Shown piece after piece: positions 45,882-53,919 of a stretch of 64,000 bases of DNA. The position numbers and the translations under genes are program-made. Origin of the DNA: Flocculibacter collagenilyticus (lineage in GTDB: Bacteria > Pseudomonadota > Gammaproteobacteria > Enterobacterales > Alteromonadaceae); the NCBI RefSeq assembly GCF_016469335.1, contig NZ_CP059888.1:1178001-1242000 (forward strand), written 5' to 3'. The notes under the pieces are model-generated. The model did no database searches, was not told the origin of the DNA, and was given only the letters and a program-made list of their open reading frames with translations. Every line of letters begins with the position of its first letter. Positions within the stretch are counted from its first letter, which is position 1.

Positions 45882-48107
45882 ATGAGCTTTGATTTGGATG
45901 AAGACATATTACAGGATTTTCTGGTTGAGGCTGGAGAAATCCTAGAGTTATTATCCGAGCAGCTTGTTGAACTCGAAAATAATCCTGAAGATGCTGATTT
46001 ATTAAATGCAATCTTCCGCGGCTTCCATACAGTGAAAGGCGGCGCAGGATTTCTTTCTTTAACAACGCTAGTTGATGCCTGTCACGGTGCTGAAAATGTG
46101 TTTGACGTATTGCGGCAAGGGCAACGTAAAGTAACCCCAGAATTAATGGATGTTATTTTACAGGCGCTAGACACCATCAACATAATGTTTGCAGCTGTTC
46201 AAAATAGAGAAGAGCCTGATCCTGCTGATCCTGAACTTATTGAAGAGCTACATAGATTAAGTAAGCCTGAAAGTGAAGATGAAGCGGTAGAGCAAGCGCC
46301 AGCCGAAGAGCCAGCAGCCGAAGCTCCTGCATCAGCGCCCGCGGCTGGAGAACCAGAGTTATTCGATGAAGTAAGCACGCCAGCCGCCCAAGGCGATGGT
46401 GAGAATATCGATGATATTAGTGAAGACGAATTTGAGGCACTACTAGATGAGCTACACGGTGGTGGAGCGCCATCTGGGAAGCCTGCAGCAGAATCTGCGC
46501 CTGCCGCATCGGAGTCGTCTGATTCAGGTGATGAGATTTCAGATGATGAGTTTGAGTCGTTACTCGACGAACTACATGGTAAAGGCTCATTTAAAGCTGA
46601 CTCAGCAGACGAAAGTAAACCCGCCAGCCCAGCTGCACCTCAAGCCCCAGCTAGTGATTCATCAGATGATGAAATTAGTGATGATGAATTTGAGTCGTTA
46701 CTAGATAATATTCATGGGCAAGGTAAAGGGCCGGGTGAAGTTAAGTCTACACCAGCTGCGCCTAGTCAAAGTGCAGGGCAAGCAGCAAACCAAAGTACCC
46801 CTAAAGCTACACCGCCTCCTGCTCCCAAAAAAGAACCAGCAAAAGAGCCGGCAAAAGAACCCGCTAAAAAAGCGGCACCTGCAGGTAAGCCTGCAACTGA
46901 ACCTAAAAAGGCGGCATCTCCTCCGCCACAAGCTGAAACGACCGTTCGTGTTGATACTAAACGTCTAGATCAAATAATGAATATGGTTGGTGAGTTGGTA
47001 TTGGTACGCAATCGCTTGGTCAGCTTAGGCAGCTCAGTAGAAAGCGAAAACATGTCTAAGGCTATTTCTAACCTCGACGTGGTTACTGCTGACTTGCAAG
47101 GTGCAGTAATGAAGACTCGAATGCAGCCAATTAAGAAAGTATTTGGTCGTTTTCCTCGGGTTGTTCGTGATTTAGCCAGAAGCTTGAAAAAAGATATTGT
47201 ATTAGAGCTGGAAGGTGAAGAAACCGATTTAGATAAAAACCTTGTTGAAGCACTTGCCGATCCACTCGTCCACTTGGTGCGTAACTCGGTTGACCACGGT
47301 ATTGAGATGCCAGATGTTCGCGAAGCTGCGGGTAAGCCTCGTACGGGGGTTGTACGTTTGTCAGCATCACAAGAAGGCGATCATATCTTACTGACCATTG
47401 TTGATGATGGTGCGGGGATGGACCCTGAAAAGCTAAAAGATATTGCTATTAGTAAAGGGATTTTAGACACCGATGCTGCTGCACGCATGTCTGACAATGA
47501 AGCATATAACTTAATTTTTGCACCGGGCTTTTCGACCAAGACTGAAATCTCTGATATTTCAGGCCGTGGTGTGGGAATGGACGTTGTTAAAACTAAAATT
47601 ACCCAATTAAATGGGTCATTACATATCGATTCTGAGCGTGGAACGGGCACCACGCTAGAAATTAAAGTACCGTTAACACTTGCTATTTTGCCTACCCTAA
47701 TGGTGGTTGTAGGTGTTCAAACTTTTGCCTTGCCTTTAGCAACGGTTAATGAAATTTTCCATCTAGATTTAACCAAAACTAACATTGTTGATGGCCAGCT
47801 AACGATTATTGTTAGAGAAAAAGCAGTCCCATTGTTTTATTTGGAAAAGTGGTTAGCTACAACCAAATATGACAAGGATGAGAAGAATGCAGGGCATGTT
47901 GTAATAGTTCAAATTGGAACTCAGCAAATGGGATTTGTTGTAGATTCGTTAATCGGCCAGGAAGAAGTAGTCATTAAGCCATTAGATGATTTACTGCAAG
48001 GAACACCTGGAATGGCTGGTGCGACAATTACATCAGACGGGGGGATCGCATTAATTATTGATGTGCCTAGCTTGCTTAAACATTATGCTAAACGTTCAAT
48101 GAGATAG
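45882..48107 (+). CDS. cheA: Chemotaxis histidine kinase CheA
   Basis: CheA phosphorylates CheY and CheB in response to receptors. The 741-residue product has an HPt domain with phospho-acceptor His49 (GFHTVKGGAGF), then about 220 residues of Ala/Pro/Glu-rich linker, then dimerisation, ATPase (HLVRNSVDHGIEMP, DDGAGMD, GRGVGMDVVKTKI) and CheW-like domains. No ordinary P2 fold is apparent. The linker holds three copies of an acidic motif near 179-193, 219-233 and 265-279 (consensus ISDDEFESLLDELHG). An EPAKEPAKEPAKK stretch follows. ParP and CheW are encoded nearby. Confidence 0.96.
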   Translation: MSFDLDEDILQDFLVEAGEILELLSEQLVELENNPEDADLLNAIFRGFHTVKGGAGFLSLTTLVDACHGAENVFDVLRQGQRKVTPELMDVILQALDTINIMFAAVQNREEPDPADPELIEELHRLSKPESEDEAVEQAPAEEPAAEAPASAPAAGEPELFDEVSTPAAQGDGENIDDISEDEFEALLDELHGGGAPSGKPAAESAPAASESSDSGDEISDDEFESLLDELHGKGSFKADSADESKPASPAAPQAPASDSSDDEISDDEFESLLDNIHGQGKGPGEVKSTPAAPSQSAGQAANQSTPKATPPPAPKKEPAKEPAKEPAKKAAPAGKPATEPKKAASPPPQAETTVRVDTKRLDQIMNMVGELVLVRNRLVSLGSSVESENMSKAISNLDVVTADLQGAVMKTRMQPIKKVFGRFPRVVRDLARSLKKDIVLELEGEETDLDKNLVEALADPLVHLVRNSVDHGIEMPDVREAAGKPRTGVVRLSASQEGDHILLTIVDDGAGMDPEKLKDIAISKGILDTDAAARMSDNEAYNLIFAPGFSTKTEISDISGRGVGMDVVKTKITQLNGSLHIDSERGTGTTLEIKVPLTLAILPTLMVVVGVQTFALPLATVNEIFHLDLTKTNIVDGQLTIIVREKAVPLFYLEKWLATTKYDKDEKNAGHVVIVQIGTQQMGFVVDSLIGQEEVVIKPLDDLLQGTPGMAGATITSDGGIALIIDVPSLLKHYAKRSMR

Positions 48108-48135
48108 CTTTATTGAGCCAAGCTAAGGATGTCCA

Positions 48136-49347
48136 ATGTCGATCAAAGTGTTAGTGGTAGATGACTCTAGTTTTTTTCGAAGAAGAGTTAGCGATATACT
48201 CAATCAAGATAGTGATTTAGAAGTTATAGATACAGCGGTAAATGGCAAGGATGCTATTGAAAAAGCTAAGCTATTAAAGCCTGATGTGATCACCATGGAT
48301 GTTGAAATGCCAGTAATGGACGGTATTACATCTGTAAAAGGGATCATGAAAGTTCAGCCAACGCCGATTCTGATGTTCTCGTCTTTAACTCATGAAGGCG
48401 CGCAATCAACGCTAGATGCGTTAGATGCAGGAGCGGTTGATTTTTTACCTAAAAAGTTTGAAGACATTGCGCGTGATAAAAAAGATGCGATTGTAATGTT
48501 ACAAACAAGGGTTAAAGCAATTGCTAAAAGGCCCGGCCGCGCTAGCCCATTTAGCGGAACACCAGCGCCTAGCACTAGTTCTCCTAAGCCGTTAAGTAGA
48601 AGTCGCCCCTCCTCATTATCAAGCTCCTCTTCTAGTGCAAGCTCACTGAGCAGCTTACGAAGTTCAAGTGTTGGTTCAACTTCTTCGAGTGCGTTGAAAC
48701 GGACAGAACCTGAAAGTAAAGCAGCTACCGCACCACCTCCTTTAGTAACAAGAAAAGGAGGCAGTAATGGTGACTATAAATTATTGGCAATAGGTTGCTC
48801 AACTGGCGGTCCTGTGGCCTTACAAACAATTTTGACGCAATTTCCAGCCTCATATCCTTACCCCATTATTATTATTCAACATATGCCAGCCGCGTTTACT
48901 GCAGCCTTTGCTGCGCGGTTAAATACATTGTGTAACATCACCATTAAAGAAGCTGAAAATGGCGACACACTTAAGCCAGGCGTTGCCTACTTAGCGCCAG
49001 GCGGTAAACAATTAGTACTTGAAGGGAATAACAGTCCTAGAATCAAAATTATCGAAGACGATTCACCCAGAATAACGTATAAACCAAGTGTTGATATTTC
49101 ATTTGGCAGTGCAGCTAAAATTTATCGGAACAAGGTATTAGCAGTGGTATTAACAGGAATGGGAGCAGATGGTAAAGAGGGGGCACGTTTATTAAAGCAA
49201 AGTGGGTCAAAGATATTAGCGCAAGATGAGGCAAGCTGTGTTGTTTATGGTATGCCCCAAGCAGTGACTGCGGCAGGTCTAACTTCAGGCTCTTATCCAT
49301 TAAACGATATGGCAAATCAGATTTTAAAGGAAACAGGTTATGGATAA
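48136..49347 (+). CDS. cheB: Chemotaxis protein-glutamate methylesterase CheB
   Basis: CheB removes methyl groups from receptors to give adaptation. The 403-residue product has a receiver domain with phospho-acceptor D55, a long Ser-rich linker (about 135-190), and the methylesterase domain with the triad motifs GCSTGGP (Ser), IIQHMP (His) and GMGADG (Asp). It overlaps motC by 8 bases. CheR is not in the window. Confidence 0.96.
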   Translation: MSIKVLVVDDSSFFRRRVSDILNQDSDLEVIDTAVNGKDAIEKAKLLKPDVITMDVEMPVMDGITSVKGIMKVQPTPILMFSSLTHEGAQSTLDALDAGAVDFLPKKFEDIARDKKDAIVMLQTRVKAIAKRPGRASPFSGTPAPSTSSPKPLSRSRPSSLSSSSSSASSLSSLRSSSVGSTSSSALKRTEPESKAATAPPPLVTRKGGSNGDYKLLAIGCSTGGPVALQTILTQFPASYPYPIIIIQHMPAAFTAAFAARLNTLCNITIKEAENGDTLKPGVAYLAPGGKQLVLEGNNSPRIKIIEDDSPRITYKPSVDISFGSAAKIYRNKVLAVVLTGMGADGKEGARLLKQSGSKILAQDEASCVVYGMPQAVTAAGLTSGSYPLNDMANQILKETGYG

Positions 49348-50080
49348 ATTAAGTATTGCTGGTTTGCTTTTGGCTATATTAGCTGTTATTGGTGGCTTTG
49401 TTATTGAAGGTGGTGCATTAATAACGCTTTTTCACTTTCCTGCATTCTTAATTGTTTTTGGTGGCACTATCGGTGCTGTCATGCTCCAATCACCAGCCAG
49501 TCAGTTTCAGCGCGGCTTACTAATGTCTAAGTGGGTGTTTGCGACGCCAGTATACGATGTTGATGAAGGCATTGAGCGCATTTCGCATTGGGCAAATGAG
49601 GCAAGGCAAAACGGCTTTCTGGCGCTTGAAAATGAGGCTATTGCAGAGTCTGATACCTTTATTAACAAGGGGCTAAACTTACTTGTCGATGGCGCGGAAT
49701 CTGAAGTGATTCGAGATGCTTTGGATATCGAGTTAACTTTAGAGCGTGAGCACTTGCTAAAATCGGCTCGTATATTTGACTCTATGGGCGGATACAGCCC
49801 AACCATTGGGATCATCGGTGCGGTTCTAGGCTTAATTCAAGCAATGGCAAATATAAAAGATCCTACGAGTTTAGGTAATGGCATTGCAACGGCCTTTGTA
49901 GCAACTATTTATGGTGTTGGCTTTGCTAACCTGTTATTTATCCCTGTGGCGGAAAAGTTGAAGGCAGTGGTATATCAACAAATGCTTTATAAAGAGATGC
50001 TGATTGAAGGGATTTTGTCTATTGCTAACGGTGAAAACCCTCGAAGTATTGAACTGAAACTTTCTTCGTACAGGAAGTAG
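49340..50080 (+). CDS. motC: Flagellar stator protein of the MotA family (MotC type)
   Basis: The MotA-type stator subunit makes an ion channel with its MotB partner. The 246-residue product has four membrane helices (about 5-22, 28-46, 145-165, 178-198), with a cytoplasmic loop between helices 2 and 3 and the family segment [17 protein letters not shown]. Its place after cheB and before a MotB-type gene matches motCD of Pseudomonas and relatives. The coupling ion cannot be assigned safely. Confidence 0.9.
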   Translation: MDKLSIAGLLLAILAVIGGFVIEGGALITLFHFPAFLIVFGGTIGAVMLQSPASQFQRGLLMSKWVFATPVYDVDEGIERISHWANEARQNGFLALENEAIAESDTFINKGLNLLVDGAESEVIRDALDIELTLEREHLLKSARIFDSMGGYSPTIGIIGAVLGLIQAMANIKDPTSLGNGIATAFVATIYGVGFANLLFIPVAEKLKAVVYQQMLYKEMLIEGILSIANGENPRSIELKLSSYRK

Positions 50081-50083
50081 TTG

Positions 50084-51079
50084 ATGTATCGCCATCGAAA
50101 TAAACATACTAAAGTTGATGAAGATAATTTAGATCGTTGGTTAGTTTCTTATGCTGACTACATGACGTTAATGTTTGCGCTATTTGTTGTGCTGTATGCT
50201 TTGTCTTTAATTAAAGAAGAAGAGTATAAGATCTTATCAGATACTTTAGGTGAAGTGTTTGAGATAAAAGGCGGAGAGAGTAAAGGCGCCAAGAACCATG
50301 ATATTTTAGTCACAGAACAAGAAGATACCGACTTTCAGCTGTACGGGGACGGATTACTCGAAGTTAAAGGGCCGGAATTACTCGAAAGTGATTCTCAGTT
50401 ATCTAATATTCATGAGAAAAAACTGGGAAATCCATTAGCTGCACTAGAGCAAGATCTTAAAACAGCGCTTCATGATTTAGAGCAAAAAGGTATTGCTGAG
50501 GTAGAGCGCGATGATGACTGGCTAACTATTGAGTTAAATAGTGGCATGCTATTTCCGAGTGCTAGCTCAACGACAACGAATAATGCCAAGCTGGTATTAA
50601 GCCAAATTAGTAAAATTATAGAGCCCGTAAATAACTACATTCGTGTGCGCGGTTATACCGACAATATTCCAATTAATAATGAAATATACTCATCGAATTG
50701 GGAGCTGTCAGTCGCACGCGCTACCGCTGTAGTAAGAGAATTTCAGTCATCTGGTCTAAATCCTGCTCGTATGGCGATAGAAGGGTATGGAGAATATTAT
50801 CCTTTTGCCGATAACAGTACAGCGCAGGGCAGAGCTAATAACCGAAAAGTAGTTATAGCGGTTTCTAAATACGCTTTGGATGTACCGCTTGATGAAGAGA
50901 ATGATTCACGAACTGAAATGTTGAAACAGTTAGTGAGTGATGTGCAAGCAACTCAGCAGCAGTCGAATGAAGGTGCTGAAAGCGAACAAGAGAATAAAGT
51001 GAGAATTATTCAGCTTCCAAATGGTGGCATACGTGTCACCACTGCCCCTGAAGAAAACGCGACCGAAAATAATAACTAA
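50084..51079 (+). CDS. motD: Flagellar stator protein of the MotB family (MotD type)
   Basis: The MotB-type stator subunit anchors the stator to peptidoglycan. The 331-residue product has a single membrane helix with the ion-binding Asp in RWLVSYADYMTLMFALFVVLYAL (split at 19-41), a plug and linker, and an OmpA-like domain (VRGYTDNIPI, NWELSVARATAVVREF, GRANNRKVVIAV). ATG 50084 has AGGAAG upstream; the preceding TTG is possible. The last 50 residues are Gln/Glu/Asn-rich. Confidence 0.92.
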   Translation: MYRHRNKHTKVDEDNLDRWLVSYADYMTLMFALFVVLYALSLIKEEEYKILSDTLGEVFEIKGGESKGAKNHDILVTEQEDTDFQLYGDGLLEVKGPELLESDSQLSNIHEKKLGNPLAALEQDLKTALHDLEQKGIAEVERDDDWLTIELNSGMLFPSASSTTTNNAKLVLSQISKIIEPVNNYIRVRGYTDNIPINNEIYSSNWELSVARATAVVREFQSSGLNPARMAIEGYGEYYPFADNSTAQGRANNRKVVIAVSKYALDVPLDEENDSRTEMLKQLVSDVQATQQQSNEGAESEQENKVRIIQLPNGGIRVTTAPEENATENNN

Positions 51080-51107
51080 ACTAATTCTTAACGAGAAAGT
51101 TGTAATT

Positions 51108-51899
51108 TTGAAAATTTGGACAATAGCAAATCAAAAAGGTGGAGTAGGTAAAACAACCTCAACTGTAACACTTGGTGGGTTGCTAGCGGCTCGTGGCTAT
51201 CGGGTTTTATTAGTTGATACAGATCCCCATGCTTCACTTACCTATTATTTTGGTATTGATTCTGAAGATCTAGAAGTGAGTGTGTTTGATTTATTTTCAA
51301 GAGGCGCGCAAATAACCAAAGAAGAAATTTTGCAGTCTTTGTGTCCGTCGACATTAAGTAACCTAGATATTTTGCCTGCAACCATGGGACTGGCAACGTT
51401 AGACCGCACTTTTGGTAACAAAGGCGGTATGGGATTGTTGCTAAAAAAAGCGTTAAATAAAATTGCAGATGAATATGACTTTGCTTTGCTTGACTGCCCG
51501 CCTGTACTAGGCGTACTAATGGTTAATGCACTTGCAGCCTGTGAGCGTATACTTATACCTGTACAAACAGAATTTTTGGCGCTGAAAGGTCTTGATAGAA
51601 TGTTACGCACGATGGATTTAATGAACGCATCGCAAAGTAAAGCGTATGACTTTACGATTATTCCAACGATGTATGACAAACGAACCAAAGCATCGCTGGA
51701 TGCGTTTAAAAAGCTGAAAGAGTTATACCCAGAAAATGTATGGCCGAGTGTTATTCCCATTGATACCAAGTTTAGAGATGCAAGCTTAGCACAACAGCCA
51801 CCATCAGTTTACACACCTAAATCAAGAGGCGTGTTTGCTTACAACACCTTATTAACCTATTTAATGCAGTTAGAGCCAATGAGTGAAATGAATGAGTAA
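51108..51899 (+). CDS. parC: ParA-like ATPase ParC of polar chemotaxis arrays
   Basis: ParC is a ParA/MinD-type ATPase that, in Vibrio, recruits chemotaxis arrays to the old pole. The 263-residue product starts LKIWTIANQKGGVGKTTS with a deviant Walker A, followed by LLVDTDPHASLTYYFG and LLDCPPVLG. I took TTG 51108 as start because conservation begins at the next residues; the frame runs upstream into motD. No ParB gene or parS-like repeat is near, and parP overlaps its stop, so this is not a plasmid partition gene. Confidence 0.88.
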   Translation: MKIWTIANQKGGVGKTTSTVTLGGLLAARGYRVLLVDTDPHASLTYYFGIDSEDLEVSVFDLFSRGAQITKEEILQSLCPSTLSNLDILPATMGLATLDRTFGNKGGMGLLLKKALNKIADEYDFALLDCPPVLGVLMVNALAACERILIPVQTEFLALKGLDRMLRTMDLMNASQSKAYDFTIIPTMYDKRTKASLDAFKKLKELYPENVWPSVIPIDTKFRDASLAQQPPSVYTPKSRGVFAYNTLLTYLMQLEPMSEMNE

Positions 51900-52629
51900 G
51901 CAAAACTTTGCGAATGAAAAAGTGATGAAAAAGTACCTTACGGCACTTTTGACCGAGGATGAGCCTGAGAATGAAGAGGAGCACCTCGAACCTGTTGCTA
52001 AATTATTAAAGCAGGTTCAAGTGGTCAATAGAGCTGATGAAGAAGTTGAAGCTTATAAAGAAAAGCTGCTAGTTGACGATAAAGCTGTAACAAAAGAAAT
52101 AGTTACTGAAAAAATTGAAGAAATTGAACTAGACTTAAAAGCAGCTAAAGTTACTAGCGAAGAAAAAGATTACAGAAAAGGGAGTTTTCAAGCGTTATTC
52201 TTCAAAGTGGCAGGTTTAACCGTTGCTGTACCTTTAACGGAACTAGGCGGAATACATAATTTATCAAAATTAAGTAGTTTAATCGGTAAGCCGAGCTGGT
52301 TTATGGGAGTAATGGTTCACCGTGATGAGAAGCTGAATGTGGTTGATACAGCTAAATGGGTGATGCCAGAGAAATATGACGATCAGCTAGAGGCCGCGTT
52401 AGATTATAAGTATGTAATTATGTTAAGTGATAGCGCATGGGGAATGGCATGTGAGCAACTGGTCAATACCGTAACCTTAGAACAAGATGATGTTAAATGG
52501 TCTGACAATAAAACGCGACGTCCATGGTTGGCGGGATTAATTAAAGACAAAATGTGCGCTTTGTTAGATGTAGAAGAGCTAACAAGTTTGCTTAACAACG
52601 GTTTAGATATTAGTGAAGAAGAATTGTAA
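51892..52629 (+). CDS. parP: ParP-like CheW-domain protein
   Basis: In Vibrio, ParP links ParC to CheA and keeps arrays stable at the pole. The 245-residue product has an acidic, partly coiled N-terminal half (about 1-95) and a divergent CheW-like C-terminal domain (QALFFKVAGLTVAVPLTELGGIHN, then MGVMVHRDEKLNVVDTAKWV). It overlaps parC by 8 bases and precedes cheW, the order seen in Vibrio. Low similarity to classical CheW fits ParP. Confidence 0.88.
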   Translation: MSKQNFANEKVMKKYLTALLTEDEPENEEEHLEPVAKLLKQVQVVNRADEEVEAYKEKLLVDDKAVTKEIVTEKIEEIELDLKAAKVTSEEKDYRKGSFQALFFKVAGLTVAVPLTELGGIHNLSKLSSLIGKPSWFMGVMVHRDEKLNVVDTAKWVMPEKYDDQLEAALDYKYVIMLSDSAWGMACEQLVNTVTLEQDDVKWSDNKTRRPWLAGLIKDKMCALLDVEELTSLLNNGLDISEEEL

Positions 52630-52659
52630 GTTAAAAGTGCTTGCGAGGGAGCAAAGCGA

Positions 52660-53157
52660 ATGAGTGAAGAAAGAAAAATTTCTGCAAATAACGCAGCTGA
52701 TGTAAATGATGAAGTGTTGCAATGGGTGACTTTCCGCTTAGAGGATGAAACTTATGGTATTAACGTTATGCAAGTGCAAGAAGTGCTGCGTTATACCGAA
52801 ATAGCACCAGTTCCAGGAGCGCCAACTTATGTGCTTGGTATCATCAACTTGCGTGGTAACGTTGTTACAGTTATTGATACCCGTTCACGCTTTGGTTTAC
52901 CACCTACAGAAGTAACCGACAATTCACGTATTGTTATTATTGAAGCAGAAAAGCAAGTGCTTGGTATTTTAGTTGATAGTGTTGCTGAAGTGGTATACCT
53001 GAGAAGCTCTGAAATTGACAGTGCACCGAATGTAGGCACAGACGAAAGTGCTAAATTCATTCAAGGTGTTAGCAATAGAGATGGCGAACTACTTATTTTG
53101 GTTGATCTTAATAAGCTTCTAAGTGACGATGAGTGGGATGAAATTTCAAACTTTTAA
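52660..53157 (+). CDS. cheW: Chemotaxis coupling protein CheW
   Basis: CheW couples receptors to CheA. The 165-residue product is a single CheW domain: VTFRLEDETYGINVMQVQEVLRY, APTYVLGIINLRGNVVTVIDTR, and a final ILVDLNKLL. GCGAGGGAG precedes the ATG. It lies 30 bases after parP and 40 before the DUF2802 gene. Confidence 0.96.
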   Translation: MSEERKISANNAADVNDEVLQWVTFRLEDETYGINVMQVQEVLRYTEIAPVPGAPTYVLGIINLRGNVVTVIDTRSRFGLPPTEVTDNSRIVIIEAEKQVLGILVDSVAEVVYLRSSEIDSAPNVGTDESAKFIQGVSNRDGELLILVDLNKLLSDDEWDEISNF

Positions 53158-53197
53158 ACATAAGTGAATACTTGTGTATTAAAGATTATTAGTGATC

Positions 53198-53593
53198 ATG
53201 AATGAATTTGTATTTTTGGGTGGCCTTGTTGCCACCTTGTTGTTAGTTGTAGTTTTATTTATAAAATTAATATCTTTCAATAAAAAGCTCAGTTCTTGTT
53301 ATCAGCGGATTGTTATACTGAAAAAAGAACTGGATGTAGCCAAGAACGAAGTGCAAGAGCTTCGTAGCGGCCTCATGGGGATGGGGAAGCGTATAGCTAA
53401 ATTACAAAACATGACGCATGAGGTTTCTGAGAAGCAGGTAGAAATACAACATGTGGATGCAGATTCAAAACTGTATTCCCGCGCAGTAAAAATGGTAGAG
53501 CTAGGGGCTGATATTGAAGAGATTATCTCTGAATGTGAGTTACCAAGAGCTGAAGCGGAATTACTTTTCTCCATACATGGTAAGAACCAATAA
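53198..53593 (+). CDS. DUF2802 family protein, end of the chemotaxis operon
   Basis: This 131-residue protein has an N-terminal membrane helix (FVFLGGLVATLLLVVVLFI), a coiled coil (about 25-85) and a short C-terminal domain (YSRAVKMVELGADIEEIISECELPRAEAELLFSIH) typical of DUF2802. The family is regularly found at this position after cheW in Vibrio-like bacteria, but its role is not known to me. The ATG at 53198 is preferred over the GTG two codons earlier. It ends 9 bases from the convergent FlhB-like gene. Confidence 0.85.
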   Translation: MNEFVFLGGLVATLLLVVVLFIKLISFNKKLSSCYQRIVILKKELDVAKNEVQELRSGLMGMGKRIAKLQNMTHEVSEKQVEIQHVDADSKLYSRAVKMVELGADIEEIISECELPRAEAELLFSIHGKNQ

Positions 53594-53602
53594 ATTCTGC
53601 TG

Positions 53603-53914
53603 TCATACCTTTTCTTTAATGCGATTGTGCATATTGTTCCAATTATCAGGAAACTCGCCTTTTAAAATATATGAAAACGCGATAAGTTCGGCAATGACGA
53701 TATAGAGCTCTTTCGGTATTTCATCGCCTAGTTCTAATGTCGCTAAAATTTGAGATAGCTGTTCATCTTCATGCACTAATACACCATGCTCTTTTGCTAT
53801 AGCAATGATCTCTTCTGCAATTTCTTGCTCACCTGTAGCAATAACTTTAGGCGCAGAGCCAGACTCATACTTAAGTCCAACTGCTTTTTTAGTTTTCCTT
53901 GGTTTATCAGACAT
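53603..53914 (-). CDS. Stand-alone FlhB C-terminal-domain protein
   Basis: This 103-residue soluble protein resembles only the cytoplasmic C-terminal domain of FlhB and YscU proteins: KAVGLKYESGSAPKVIATG, then AIAKEHGVLVHEDEQLSQILATLELGDEIPKELYIVIAELIAFSYIL. It has no membrane part and no NPTH site. Similar free domains (often called FhlB or EscU/YscU/HrcU family) are thought to bind FliK or the export gate. It follows immediately after a FliK-like gene on the same strand, which supports that link. Confidence 0.85.
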   Translation of the reverse strand: MSDKPRKTKKAVGLKYESGSAPKVIATGEQEIAEEIIAIAKEHGVLVHEDEQLSQILATLELGDEIPKELYIVIAELIAFSYILKGEFPDNWNNMHNRIKEKV

Positions 53915-53919
53915 AACAA

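Noticed and set aside
51108-51899. ParA-type gene as evidence for a plasmid or chromosome partition locus
   Set aside because: It has no ParB gene or parS-like repeats; it overlaps parP and sits next to cheW, matching the polar chemotaxis ParC.
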